Shown piece after piece: positions 1 through 8,264 of a DNA stretch of 64,000 nucleotides. A program made the translations under genes and the position numbers. Under the pieces are notes generated by a model. The model searched no databases, had not been told where the DNA came from, and saw nothing but the letters and a program-made list of their open reading frames with translations. Within the stretch, counting starts at the first letter, position 1. Every line of letters starts with the position of its first letter. The stretch is from Acidobacteriota bacterium (lineage in GTDB: Bacteria; Acidobacteriota; Terriglobia; Terriglobales; SCQP01): the NCBI GenBank assembly GCA_021818955.1, contig JAKASR010000016.1, positions 1-64,000 of the forward strand. The letters run 5' to 3'.

Positions 1-240
1 CCTGCGGAATTGCCGGCTTGCTTGGCGCAATTCCTGCGGAATTGCCGGCTTGCTTGGCGCAATTCCTGCGGAATTGCTTGGTATTGTCGTTAATAGGCGC
101 GGGACCTAATAGGAACCCCGCGCGAAAGCGGCCTGCGGGCATGGCTTGAGGCAATTTCTTTGAAATTGCCAAGGACGAAAACTGCTGTCCGACTCGGTCG
201 TTAACGCTTACTGCGGCCCGACCCGGCCATTAACGCTTAC
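1..240. repeat. Composite palindromic repeat, copy A (partial)
   Basis: Two and a half tandem copies of a 32-bp unit (1-32, 33-64, 65-77) each hold the palindrome GCAATTCC-TGC-GGAATTGC. A middle module follows with a CGCGGG...CCCGCG stem (about 99-122), then a second palindrome at 150-170 (AATTTC...GAAATT core), then the family end ending GTTAACGCTT near 209. A partial duplicate of that end runs to 240. The same modules recur at 4191-4387, 10843-11094, 15614-15694, 46358-46472 and 63523-63607. The left part of the element may lie outside the window. Confidence 0.85.
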
Positions 241-254
241 GGAAAAATCAAAAT

Positions 255-361
255 CAATTGTCACTACTGTCACCATCCGGATTAACTCCATTAAATTCAA
301 TAATTTAGATGGTGACAATTGAATGCATTTCAATTGTCACTCAATTGTCACCAACTGTCAC
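255..361. repeat. Cluster of CAATTGTCAC sites with a 12-bp palindrome
   Basis: The motif CAATTGTCAC occurs at 255-264, 331-340 and 342-351, and inverted at 312-321. Shorter TGTCAC copies lie near 269 and 356. The pair at 312-323 and 329-340 forms a perfect 12-bp inverted repeat around a 5-base centre. It could be a protein-binding cluster or a hairpin. No credible gene lies within 700 bases, so no target is evident. Confidence 0.7.
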
Positions 362-436
362 TGGACTGCATCCGGCCTGATTATTTACGCGCATTCGCGA
401 ATTGCCGTCATGCTGTCATGGCCTCGGCGATGACAG

Positions 437-506
437 CGCAGAGCGCAGAGCACAGAGCGCAGAGCGCAGAGCACAAAGCACAGAGCACAGAGCGCAAGGC
501 GCAGGG
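437..506. repeat. Heptanucleotide array CRCARRG, about 10 units
   Basis: About ten head-to-tail 7-bp units of consensus CRCARRG (CGCAGAG, CACAGAG, CACAAAG, CGCAAGG). The 7-base period makes every frame read as a 7-residue repeat, which explains the spurious ORFs here. Related arrays lie at 8121-8175, 13433-13545 and 13604-13749. Confidence 0.9.
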
Positions 507-507
507 C

Positions 508-566
508 CAGAATTTGTCTGGGCGCAGCCCGCAAGCGGGCTGCTTTCCGCGGAAGGAAAAAAGCGG
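508..566. repeat. Hairpin cassette next to heptamer array, copy 1
   Basis: A roughly 60-bp block follows the heptamers. It holds a near-perfect hairpin at 524-543 (GCAGCCCGC and GCGGGCTGC around AA), then a TTTCCGCGGAA palindrome and an A-rich tail. The same block, with a 22-bp perfect palindrome, lies inside the heptamer arrays at 13547-13605. The two features therefore seem to travel together. Confidence 0.75.
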
Positions 567-627
567 GCCAAAGACCCGCCACGGCGGGGCTTACGACCCA
601 CGTTCCCAGGGAAAAAGCTGCCGAAAA

Positions 628-654
628 TAAAAACAGCGGCTGGAATAGCCGCTG
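628..654 (-). terminator. Rho-independent terminator of the candidate ncRNA
   Basis: An 8-bp stem (CAGCGGCT with AGCCGCTG, 5-base loop, 634-654) is followed on the minus strand by TTTTTATTTT. On the plus strand a T-run also follows after a short gap, so the terminator could work in both directions. Confidence 0.7.
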
Positions 655-876
655 GGTATTTTTTGGGCGCACCATACCGCAATGCGGACCGGCGCTTACA
701 GGCACACTCGGGCTGACCCTTTACCGCAAGTCCTGGCCGGTTTGAACGAAACGAACCGCCCTGGACGACCGCCCCTGAGGCAGATCGTCCGCCGGCCGCA
801 GACTGCCAGCCGGCGCGGGTTAGGCGATAGGCGCCCTCAGCGTAAGTCGTCTTTCGGCACAGCCTATCTGCGCAAC
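634..876 (-). ncRNA. Candidate structured non-coding RNA, class not identified
   Basis: On the minus strand an extended -10 box (TG-T-TATAAT, 891-883) precedes about 240 bases that end in a strong hairpin and T-run at 634-654. The predicted RNA can close on itself: its first bases (UUUUG..GCGC) pair with GCGC..CAAAA just before the terminator. Internal helices include GATAGGC with GCCTATC, GGCA-GTCTGC with GCGGAC..TGCC, and ACCGGC with GCCGGT. There is no open frame with coding character. I could not match it to RNase P RNA, tmRNA, SRP RNA or a known riboswitch. A 6S-like regulatory RNA is possible but unproven. The promoter, terminator and paired ends are seen; the RNA gene is inferred. Confidence 0.5.
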
Positions 877-882
877 AAAACT

Positions 883-891
883 ATTATAACA
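883..891 (-). promoter_or_regulatory. Extended -10 promoter of the candidate ncRNA
   Basis: Read on the minus strand this is TGTTATAAT, a consensus -10 hexamer with the TG extension. No good -35 box lies 16-18 bases upstream, which is usual for extended -10 promoters. Transcription would start near 876 and run towards the terminator at 634-654. Confidence 0.55.
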
Positions 892-910
892 TACGGATTA
901 TTAGAGCCGG

Positions 911-1099
911 TTTGTAAATTACTGAAATATAAGGTGGTTATCTGACATTTACTTATCAATAACATTTTAACTATATTTACTTGGCTGGCTGTGACTTACG
1001 GCGGAAATTGACCATCATCAATTTTTAATAAACCACTTTGGCAAGCGGAAGCGGCTCGGCCGCCCTTATTTTCAGGCGCAGACGAACTTAAGGACAGGA
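911..1099. other. Intergenic stretch downstream of glpX
   Basis: AT-rich spacer between the 3' end of glpX and the candidate ncRNA promoter. A small GCGGC-CGA-GCCGC hairpin near 1050-1065 could help end glpX transcription, but no T-run follows it directly. No gene is seen. Confidence 0.4.
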
Positions 1100-2257
1100 T
1101 CAGCCAAAGCGGATGCGGCTGAGCGGGCGGCGGTCGAGGTGGACGCTATCGGTAAAGCGGACGAGTCCCTGGGCGCTGGACATGACCAGGGCATGGGTGC
1201 GGGCGCCGTCGCGGAAGAAGCGGACGCCGCGCAGCAGGCTGCCGCCGGTAACGCCGCAGGCGGCGAAGACGAGTTGATGTCCGGGGGCGAGGTCGTCGGT
1301 GCGAAAGATGCGGCGGGAATCGGGGATACCCATGCGGGCGATGCGCTCGCGCTGGGCCTGGTTGGCGGGGGCGAGGCGGGCGAGGATTTCACCATTGAGG
1401 CAGCGCAAGGCGGCGGCGGTGAGCACGCCTTCGGGGGCGCCGCCGGTGCCCATGACGACGTGCACGGCGGTGCCCTGCAGGGCGGTGGCGATGCCGGCGG
1501 AGAGGTCGCCATCGGTGATCAGGCGGATGCGGGCGCCGGTGGCGCGAATTTGGGCAATCAGGTTTTGATGGCGGGGGCGGTCGAGCACGACCACCACCAG
1601 GTCTTCGATTTCGCGGTCGAGGCGGCGGGCGATGACGCGCAGGTTGCGTTCGACCGGGGCATCGAGATCGACGGCGCCGCGGCATTCGGGGCCGACGATG
1701 ATTTTTTCCATATAGCAGTCGGGGGCGTGCAACAGGCCGCCCGTCTCGCTGGCGGCCATGACGGCGATGGCGCCGGGGGCGCCGGTGGCGCAGAGGTTGG
1801 TGCCTTCGAGCGGATCGACGGCGATATCGACGGTATGGAGGCCGGCGGCGGTATCGGACATGGGAGGAAGCGGCCCGGCCGCGGCGGGCTGGGCCGCAAC
1901 GGATGGAGTCTCGACCGGGGCGGCAAGATGGGGGTTGTCCTGGGCGACCAACCCGAGTTGGGCGGCAGCGGGCCGGGCGGCGGCGCGGGCGCCGACGCGC
2001 TCGCCGATAAAGAGCATGGGAGCCTGGTCGCGCTCGCCCTCGCCGATGACGATGCGGCCATCGAGCGGAGCGCGCGCAAGCGCGTCGCGCATGGCTTCGA
2101 CCGCGGCCTGATCGGCGGCATGGGCATCGCCTTGTCCCATCGTGCGGGCGGCGGCGAGGGCGGCGGCTTCAACCACGCGCAGCAGGCAGAGGGCCAGGGT
2201 GGGTTCCAGGCTGTGGGCGGGCGCGGTCAGGCTGGGCAAGGAGTATTGGGCTTGCAT
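1100..2257 (-). CDS. glpX: Fructose-1,6-bisphosphatase class II, with an Ala/Pro-rich insertion
   Basis: The 385-residue protein hydrolyses fructose-1,6-bisphosphate to fructose-6-phosphate in gluconeogenesis. Family motifs are clear: [16 protein letters not shown] at residues 71-86, DPLEGTN at 148-154, [10 protein letters not shown], and [11 protein letters not shown] in the C-terminal half. Metal-binding Asp and Glu residues are present. It is longer than the usual 320-340 residues because about 50 residues rich in Ala and Pro (about 90-141) separate the first motif from [11 protein letters not shown], where E. coli GlpX has only a short loop. The start is ATG with a weak GGGAAG upstream. 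It lies 95 bases after the acyl-CoA dehydrogenase gene on the same strand. The identification is firm; the role of the insertion is unknown. Confidence 0.95.
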   Translation of the reverse strand: MQAQYSLPSLTAPAHSLEPTLALCLLRVVEAAALAAARTMGQGDAHAADQAAVEAMRDALARAPLDGRIVIGEGERDQAPMLFIGERVGARAAARPAAAQLGLVAQDNPHLAAPVETPSVAAQPAAAGPLPPMSDTAAGLHTVDIAVDPLEGTNLCATGAPGAIAVMAASETGGLLHAPDCYMEKIIVGPECRGAVDLDAPVERNLRVIARRLDREIEDLVVVVLDRPRHQNLIAQIRATGARIRLITDGDLSAGIATALQGTAVHVVMGTGGAPEGVLTAAALRCLNGEILARLAPANQAQRERIARMGIPDSRRIFRTDDLAPGHQLVFAACGVTGGSLLRGVRFFRDGARTHALVMSSAQGLVRFTDSVHLDRRPLSRIRFG

Positions 2258-2352
2258 GATGGCGGCTTCCCAACCGTTCGGTTAGAGGAGCGGCGGACAG
2301 CGGGGATCCGCAGGAAGGATGCGAAGGCACCGCGCGGGGGTTTTCCAAGCGG

Positions 2353-3525
2353 CTATTCGAAGGCGGCGATGCCGGTGATTTTGTGGCCGACGATGAGGGT
2401 ATGGATATCGTGCGTGCCCTCGTAGGTTTTGACCGATTCGAGGTTGGCGAGATGGCGGAAGACGGGATACTCGCCGGCGATGCCGTTAGCGCCGAGAATA
2501 TCGCGCGCCAGGCGGGCGGCATCGAGGGCGATGGCGACATTGTTGCGTTTGAGCAGCGAGATCTGGGCGGGATCGACCTGGCCGCGGTCTTTGAGGCGTC
2601 CGACCTGCAGGGCCAGCAATTGCGCCTTGCTGATCTCATTGATCATCCAGACCAGCTTTTCCTGCACCAACTGGTGGGAGGCGATGGGCTTGCCGGCGAA
2701 CTGGAGGCGGAACTGGGCGTACTGCAAGGCGGTGGAATAGCACTGCATGGCGGCGCCGATGGCTCCCCAGCCGATGCCGTAACGGGCCTGGTCGAGGCAG
2801 GCGAGCGGGGAGCGCAGCCCGTCGGAGCCGGGCAGCAGGTTGGCGGCGGGGATTTTGACGTCGCGCAGCGCGAGGCTGGACGTGACGGAGGCGCGCAGCG
2901 AGTATTTGCCGTGGATATCGGCGGCGGAGAAGCCGGGGCGATCGGTTTCGACCAGGAAGCCGCGCACGCGCCCGGCATCGTCTTTGGCCCAGACGACGGC
3001 GACATCGGCAATGGAGCCGGAGGTGATCCACATTTTTTCGCCGTTGAGGATGAACTCATCGCCGGCGCGGCGGGCGCGGGTGCGCATGCCGCCGGGGTTG
3101 GAGCCGAAATCGGGCTCGGTGAGGCCGAAGCAGCCGACGGCTTCGCCTTGTTGCAGCGCCGGCAGCCAGCGTTGCTTTTGCTCGTCGCTGCCGAAGGCGT
3201 AGATGGGATACATGACCAGCGCGCTCTGCACGCTGGCGAAGCTGCGCAGGCCGCTATCGCCGCGCTCCAGCTCCTGCATCACCAGTCCATACTCGACGTT
3301 GGACATGCCGGCGCAGCCATAGCCTTGCAAGGTGGCGCCGAAAAAGCCCATCCGGCCCATGGGCGCGATCAACTCGCGCGGGAAGCGGCCCTCGCGGGCG
3401 CAGGCTTCGATGATCGGGATCACGTTGTCTTCCACCCACTGGCGGGTGTTGTCGCGCACCAAGCGCTCGTCATCGCTCAACAGCGCCGCCAAGCCGATGA
3501 AATCCACGTCGCGAAATTGGAGCAT
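2353..3525 (-). CDS. gcdH: Glutaryl-CoA dehydrogenase (acyl-CoA dehydrogenase family)
   Basis: FAD flavoprotein of 390 residues, full length for the family. It oxidises and decarboxylates glutaryl-CoA to crotonyl-CoA in lysine and tryptophan breakdown. The N-terminal helical, central beta and C-terminal helical domains follow in order. The flavin-contact stretch GEKMWITSGS lies in the middle. The C-terminal signature YEGTHDIHTLIVGHKITG includes the expected catalytic base Glu369. The YEGTHDIH and GHKITG pattern is typical of the glutaryl-CoA branch rather than other acyl-CoA dehydrogenases. The start is ATG at 3525. No electron-transfer flavoprotein or glutarate genes lie nearby, so the pathway context is not visible here. 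Confidence 0.92.
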   Translation of the reverse strand: MLQFRDVDFIGLAALLSDDERLVRDNTRQWVEDNVIPIIEACAREGRFPRELIAPMGRMGFFGATLQGYGCAGMSNVEYGLVMQELERGDSGLRSFASVQSALVMYPIYAFGSDEQKQRWLPALQQGEAVGCFGLTEPDFGSNPGGMRTRARRAGDEFILNGEKMWITSGSIADVAVVWAKDDAGRVRGFLVETDRPGFSAADIHGKYSLRASVTSSLALRDVKIPAANLLPGSDGLRSPLACLDQARYGIGWGAIGAAMQCYSTALQYAQFRLQFAGKPIASHQLVQEKLVWMINEISKAQLLALQVGRLKDRGQVDPAQISLLKRNNVAIALDAARLARDILGANGIAGEYPVFRHLANLESVKTYEGTHDIHTLIVGHKITGIAAFE

Positions 3526-3688
3526 GAGGATAGTTTATAGTTCTTAGCTCATCGTTTTCAGTTTTCAGCCAGATTGCAATGCCGGCGGTCAATTTTAGGT
3601 CAACGGCCATGAGCTAACCGCGCCAGTTGAAGGACGCTGAAACTTAAAACCGTATCGCGCCAGCCTCCGCTCTATACTTATAAAGCCG

Positions 3689-4105
3689 GTGAAACTGAAG
3701 ACTTATATCAAAACCGGATACCGTTGGCTGGCCGCCGGACTGGCGGCGGTGTTGTTCTGGCCGGCGTTGCCATTGACCCGGTGTTCCGGCAATGGCGTGC
3801 TGCCGCCTTGTTGCGCTAAAGGCCGGATGTGTCCTTTGATGCGCATGGCCGGGAATTGTCCCGGGATGAATGCCGGGCATCACTGTGCCTGCCTGCTGTC
3901 TTCACTTGCCGGAACCCGGCGGCAAACAACGCCCACCTACAACTTATGGCCGCACCCGCGGCCGGCAGCAGTGCGGCCGGCGGAGATGCAATTTCGCCCG
4001 CCCATTATCGAAGAAAGCAGCCGCGCTATCGCTCCGCTTGATCCGCCCCCGCGTCCCAACTTTTCGATCCATTCTCCGATTTTCTTGAGTCGCGCGATCG
4101 CCTGA
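3689..4105 (+). CDS. Small Cys-rich secreted protein, unknown function
   Basis: Predicted protein of 138 residues with a basic N-terminus and a hydrophobic segment (about 12-28) that looks like a signal peptide or membrane anchor. A Cys/His/Met-rich stretch follows (about 32-70), with CC and HHCAC patterns that could bind a metal. The rest is Pro/Arg-rich and not recognisable. The only start giving the signal sequence is GTG at 3689. A TATACT -10-like box lies at about 3673, so any leader would be very short. The gene has no operon partner. It may be a real lineage-specific gene or a chance ORF; the signal-like N-terminus favours a gene. Confidence 0.4.
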   Translation: MKLKTYIKTGYRWLAAGLAAVLFWPALPLTRCSGNGVLPPCCAKGRMCPLMRMAGNCPGMNAGHHCACLLSSLAGTRRQTTPTYNLWPHPRPAAVRPAEMQFRPPIIEESSRAIAPLDPPPRPNFSIHSPIFLSRAIA

Positions 4106-4190
4106 CCCTTTCCGCCGGCAAGCAGCGAATACGGGCATAGCCCAGGGATTCCCGCTTTCCCCGCCGCAGGATGGTGGCCGGCGCGAAATT

Positions 4191-4387
4191 GAGCAGGCTG
4201 CGGCAATTTCTCCGAAATTGAGCAGGCCCTTAGGCAATTTCTTCGAAATTGAGCAAGCCCTTAGGCAATTTCTTCGAAATTGAGCAGGCCCTTAGGCAAT
4301 TTCTTCGAAATTGCCAATATTCAGTCAATTTCCGCGAAATTGCCAATGACGAAAACTGCTGTCCGACTCGGCCGTTCACGCTTTCTG
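4191..4387. repeat. Tandem 31-bp palindromic array ending in the composite-repeat end (copy F)
   Basis: Five tandem units at 4191-4219, 4220-4250, 4251-4281, 4282-4312 and 4313-4341. The three central ones are 31 bp and nearly identical. Each carries an AATTTC-NNN-GAAATT palindrome. The array then runs into the same end module (GACGAAAACTGCTG..., CGGCCGTT...ACGCTT) seen in copies A, B and E. It lies directly upstream of the TonB-dependent receptor gene and stays open in that frame, which would falsely extend the receptor by 67 codons. Confidence 0.85.
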
Positions 4388-4449
4388 ATGCATGCGATTG
4401 CAATGCCGAAGACATTTCCCTGGGCATGATTACGCGGAGGATTTCCCCC

Positions 4450-6669
4450 ATGACTTTATATGCTTCGCTGGCGCTGGTCTTAGGGCTGGCGGCCGGCCTG
4501 CCGGCAGCGGCTCAGAGCAGGCCGCTGCGCGGCATTGTGCACGATCCCAGCCATCGCCCCATCGCCGGCGCCACGGTGAAGCTGCAGGCGATGAGCCATC
4601 CCCAGGTACGAACAACTATTGCGAACGCAGAAGGAGAGTTCGTCTTTTCCGCCGTGCCCAATGGAGCCTATACCCTGAGCGCCCGCGCGCCCGGATTCCA
4701 GCCGCTGCAGATGCCAATCCGGCTGCAGGGACAGCAGCGGCCGATTGTGCATCTGGAATTATCTCTGACCGGGCTGCGCCAACAAGTCAATGTTGTCGCC
4801 CGCACGGCGCATCTGAATACACAAACCGCAACCACGCAAACCGAGATCACCGGCCGGCAAATTCAGCGCGCGCCCGGCGCCGACCAGGCCAACAGCCTAG
4901 CCATGGTGACCGACTTCGTCCCGGGGGCATATATGGTGCACGATATGCTGCATGTGCGCGGCGGCCACCAGCAAGCCTGGTTTCTGGATGGAATTCCAGA
5001 ACTCAGCACCAGCATCGCCAGTAATGTCGGGCCGCAGATCAACCCGGCCAACATCGAAGAACTGCAAGTGCAAACCGGCGGATATTCGGCCGAGTACGAC
5101 GACCGTGCCTACGGGTTTTTCAACGCCATTACGCCTTCCGGCTTCAATCAATCCCGGCAGGGAGAACTGATCGCCGCCTTCGGCAATTATGACCAGACCA
5201 ACGATTTGTTGCGCTTTGCCAGCCACACCGAACGGTTGGCATATTACGCCAGCCTGAACGGCAACTTTTCTCACCTGGGATTGAACCCGCCTTCGTTGCC
5301 GCTGCATCACGATCACGCCGCCGGACTAGGCGGCTTGCTGACCGGCATTGCCAATCTCTCCACCGAAAACCAACTCCGCTTCGTGCTCTCGCTTCAAGGC
5401 AACGATTATCAGATTCCCAATACGCCGGAGCAGCAAGCGGCCGGCATCGCCGACCGCGACCTGGAACGCGATCGTCTGGCCGGCCTGACCTGGATCCACA
5501 GCGGCCTCGCCGGCTGGCTGCTGACGGTCACGCCGTTTTATCATTTCAATCGCGCCGACTATGCCGGCGGTCCAAACGACACGCCGTATATATTGCACGA
5601 CAATCGCCGCTCCAATTACGCCGGGGTATTGGCCAACCTGGATATTCCCCTCAGCCGCACGAACCATTTCTCGATGGGGACCTATCTCTGGCACGAGCAC
5701 GACCGAACCTCGTTCCGGCTGCAACAGAATCCCGGCAACTCGGCTACCGCGCAAACCCTGGCGCCATCCGCCAATTCCGAATCCGTCTATTTTCAAGATA
5801 CCGACCGCCTTACCTCCCGGCTAAAGCTGAATGGCGGCATCCACCTGTTGCGTTACGCGGGACTGATTGATGAAACCGCGGCGGACCCGCGCGTGGGCGG
5901 CTCGCTGCGCCTGCCACGGCCGTTCCGCGGCTGGCCGGCGTGGACGCTGCACGGCTACTATGACCGCTATTACCAGGAACCTCCGCTGGACACGCTCTCC
6001 GGCCCGCTGCTCAGCTTTGCCCAAACCCAGGGTTACGGCTTCATTCCCCTGCACGGTGAGCGCGATCGGCAATGGGATGCCGGCCTGTCCATGCCTTTCG
6101 CCGGCTGGTACTTGAATTTCGACCACTTCCACACGCGCGCCGCCAACTATCTCGATCACGACGAGATCGGCAACTCGGACGTGTTTCTGCCGCTTGCCGA
6201 CGCCGAGGCCCTGATGGCGGGCAACGAGCTGAGCCTGCATTCGCCGCGACTGTTCCAGCGGCTGAATTTCAACGCGGTCTGGTCCAACCAATTGCTCAAG
6301 GGCGAAGGTCCGATAACCGGCGGACTGGTCGAATTCGCTCCCAGCGGCTTTTTTTATTTAGATCACGACCAGCGCAACACACTTAACGTGGTGGCCACAG
6401 CGGCGTTACCCGCCAACAGTTGGGCCAGCCTGGTTTACAGCTACGGTTCCGGCTTTCTCAATGGCAACGGCCCGCAACATTTGCCGCCCCATTCCGAGGT
6501 CAGCCTGTCAATGGGCAAAACGTTTACCGAGGCGCTCTCGGCCAGCCTCAATATCACCAATTTGACTAACGCCAGCTATATGCTCGACAACAGCAACACC
6601 TTTGGCGGCACGCATTGGGCGTTGCCGCGCGTTATTTACGGTGAGCTGCGCTGGAAATTCCATTACTAA
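4450..6669 (+). CDS. TonB-dependent receptor with carboxypeptidase-regulatory N-terminus (Oar-like)
   Basis: Outer-membrane beta-barrel importer of 739 residues. The signal peptide (about 1-22, ending AAAQS) is followed by a carboxypeptidase-regulatory-like beta-sandwich (about 23-110, with GIVHDPSHRPIAGATV), a plug domain (about 115-230) and the barrel to the C-terminus. The family is common in Acidobacteria and Bacteroidetes for oligosaccharide or peptide uptake. The start was set at ATG 4450, which has GGAGG at 4436-4440 and begins the signal peptide. The longer frame from 4249 only translates the repeat array. The fucosidase gene follows after 53 bases, which suggests a sugar substrate, but that is inference. 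No TonB box was confirmed. Confidence 0.88.
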   Translation: MTLYASLALVLGLAAGLPAAAQSRPLRGIVHDPSHRPIAGATVKLQAMSHPQVRTTIANAEGEFVFSAVPNGAYTLSARAPGFQPLQMPIRLQGQQRPIVHLELSLTGLRQQVNVVARTAHLNTQTATTQTEITGRQIQRAPGADQANSLAMVTDFVPGAYMVHDMLHVRGGHQQAWFLDGIPELSTSIASNVGPQINPANIEELQVQTGGYSAEYDDRAYGFFNAITPSGFNQSRQGELIAAFGNYDQTNDLLRFASHTERLAYYASLNGNFSHLGLNPPSLPLHHDHAAGLGGLLTGIANLSTENQLRFVLSLQGNDYQIPNTPEQQAAGIADRDLERDRLAGLTWIHSGLAGWLLTVTPFYHFNRADYAGGPNDTPYILHDNRRSNYAGVLANLDIPLSRTNHFSMGTYLWHEHDRTSFRLQQNPGNSATAQTLAPSANSESVYFQDTDRLTSRLKLNGGIHLLRYAGLIDETAADPRVGGSLRLPRPFRGWPAWTLHGYYDRYYQEPPLDTLSGPLLSFAQTQGYGFIPLHGERDRQWDAGLSMPFAGWYLNFDHFHTRAANYLDHDEIGNSDVFLPLADAEALMAGNELSLHSPRLFQRLNFNAVWSNQLLKGEGPITGGLVEFAPSGFFYLDHDQRNTLNVVATAALPANSWASLVYSYGSGFLNGNGPQHLPPHSEVSLSMGKTFTEALSASLNITNLTNASYMLDNSNTFGGTHWALPRVIYGELRWKFHY

Positions 6670-6722
6670 GGATAAAAAAACCCGGGCTACCGCGATATTC
6701 ATTGGAGTATTCTTCTGAAACG

Positions 6723-8117
6723 ATGATCAATAGCCAAACCAAGATGAGAATCGCGGCGCGTCGCGGGCTGGGGCTGGCACTGGGGCTGGCATGGATGCTG
6801 GGAGCGGCGGGGCTGCGCGCCCAGAACTTCACGCAAATCCGGCCCTCGCCGCCGCAGTTGGAGTGGCAAGACCTGGAATTCGGCGTGATCATTCACTTCG
6901 GGCCGAACACCTTTCTCAACCAGGAATGGGGCAACGGCACGGCCAGCCCGCGGGTATTCAACCCGACGCATTTCGATCCGGCACAATGGATGCGGGCGAT
7001 CAAGGCGGCGGGGGCGAAATACGTGGTGTTCGTGGCCAAGCACCATGACGGCTTTTGCCTCTGGCCCACGGCGCAAACCGATTACAGCGTCAAGAGCAGT
7101 CCGTTCGAGCAGGGCAAAGGCGACGTGGTGGGAGCGGTGGCGCGGGCGGCGCGGCAATACGGGCTGAAGTTCGGCATTTATGTATCGCCCTGGGACCGGC
7201 ACGATGCGCGCTATAAAAATTCAGCCGCCTACGACCGGCTTTACGAGGCGGAGATGACCGAGCTGCTGACCCGCTACGGGCCGCTGGTGGAATGGTGGCT
7301 GGACGGGGCGGGCAGCGCCGGGCACGTGTACGATTTTCCCGCCTATCTGCACCTGTTGCGGGAATACCAGCCCAACACGCTGGTGTTTGCCGACATGAAT
7401 TTGATGAAGTGGGGCGACATCCGCTGGGTGGGCAACGAGCAGGGACGGGCGCCGCGGGAAAACTGGGACGTGATCGACCGCAGCGGCTACCTGCGCTGGC
7501 GTCCGGCGGAATGCGATACGCCGCTGCACCGCGGGCACTGGTTCTGGCATGCGCATGACGCGGCCACGCTCAAGACGCTGCCGGAACTGCTCCAGACCTA
7601 CCAGCGCAGCGTCGGGCGCGGCTGCCAGCTCATGCTGGGGGTGGCGCCGGATACGGCCGGGCGGCTGCCGGCGCGGGATGCGCGCCGGCTGCGCGAGTTC
7701 GGGGCGGCGCTGAAGAAAATTTACGGGCACAACCTGGCGCCGGAAAGCGAGGCGGCGGTTTCCAGCGCCGGCGGCAATGCGCGCGCGGCGGTGGATAACG
7801 ATCCGGCGACGTTCTGGATGGCGCGGCGGGGCGAGTATGCCGCCAGGCTGAGCTTAACCTTTCAGCACGCGGTCACCTTCGACCGCGCGGTGACGATGGA
7901 ATGGCTGAACCGCGGGCAGGAAATTGAAAGCTACCGGATCGAGGCCCGGATAAACGGCGGCTGGAAGACGCTGGCGCGCGGGACGAGCATCGGGCACAAG
8001 CGGATCAATCGATTTGCGCCAACGACCACCCGGCAGGTGCGGCTGGAAATTCTTTCCGCCGCCGGCCGGCCGGCGATCCGGGAATTTCAACTCTACGATG
8101 GGCAGGGAGCGCCGTGA
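6723..8117 (+). CDS. Secreted alpha-L-fucosidase (glycoside hydrolase family 29)
   Basis: Retaining glycosidase of 464 residues that releases alpha-L-fucose from glycans. A hydrophobic segment with ARRGLGLALGLAWMLGAAG near the N-terminus looks like a signal peptide. The GH29 barrel begins at WQDLEFGVIIHFG and contains AKHHDGFCLW, the SPWDRH segment and VEWWLDGAGS, where the Asp is the expected nucleophile. The last 110 residues resemble an F5/8-type carbohydrate-binding domain. ATG 6723 is the first ATG in frame; a TTG at 6702 is less likely, and ATG 6744 is also possible. With the upstream TonB receptor it may form a small fucoside-use locus. Periplasmic or extracellular location is inferred. 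Confidence 0.9.
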   Translation: MINSQTKMRIAARRGLGLALGLAWMLGAAGLRAQNFTQIRPSPPQLEWQDLEFGVIIHFGPNTFLNQEWGNGTASPRVFNPTHFDPAQWMRAIKAAGAKYVVFVAKHHDGFCLWPTAQTDYSVKSSPFEQGKGDVVGAVARAARQYGLKFGIYVSPWDRHDARYKNSAAYDRLYEAEMTELLTRYGPLVEWWLDGAGSAGHVYDFPAYLHLLREYQPNTLVFADMNLMKWGDIRWVGNEQGRAPRENWDVIDRSGYLRWRPAECDTPLHRGHWFWHAHDAATLKTLPELLQTYQRSVGRGCQLMLGVAPDTAGRLPARDARRLREFGAALKKIYGHNLAPESEAAVSSAGGNARAAVDNDPATFWMARRGEYAARLSLTFQHAVTFDRAVTMEWLNRGQEIESYRIEARINGGWKTLARGTSIGHKRINRFAPTTTRQVRLEILSAAGRPAIREFQLYDGQGAP

Positions 8118-8120
8118 AGG

Positions 8121-8175
8121 CGCAGAGCGCAGAGCACAGAGCGCAGAGCACAAGGCGCAGAGCGCAAGGCGCAGG
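8121..8175. repeat. Heptanucleotide array CRCARRG, about 8 units
   Basis: About eight head-to-tail CRCARRG units begin three bases after the fucosidase stop codon. They lie in the convergent gap between that gene and the Cas4-like gene. Bases 8176-8264 hold no gene or clear terminator. Confidence 0.88.
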
Positions 8176-8264
8176 TTAAGGTTAATTGCTAGCACCGCTC
8201 TGATACAGTAGCGGCTTCCCTGTCGGAAAAGTAGCGCGGTAGTTGGTTTAGAAAACGATCCGAT

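Noticed and set aside
634-876. Identity as SRP RNA, because of a GGCCAGG...GTCAGCC stretch
   Set aside because: The stretch resembles helix 8 of SRP RNA, but the conserved GGAA loop and symmetric internal loop are absent, and the total length does not fit the short bacterial form.
319-945. Short ORFs on both strands around the first heptamer array
   Set aside because: They are produced by the 7-bp periodicity, which is open in several frames, and have no ribosome binding sites or family features.
1139-2425. Long plus-strand ORF of 428 codons opposite glpX
   Set aside because: It is Gly/Ala/Asp-rich without recognisable motifs, the usual antisense shadow of a GC-rich gene. The same holds for the long ORFs opposite gcdH, the phosphoesterase and the pump genes.
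4191-4341. CRISPR-like array of 31-bp palindromic repeats
   Set aside because: The units are head to tail with no unique spacers, and they belong to the composite repeat family. No cas genes are adjacent.
4249-4449. N-terminal extension of the TonB receptor by 67 codons
   Set aside because: It translates the palindromic repeat array. The signal peptide and GGAGG support the start at 4450.
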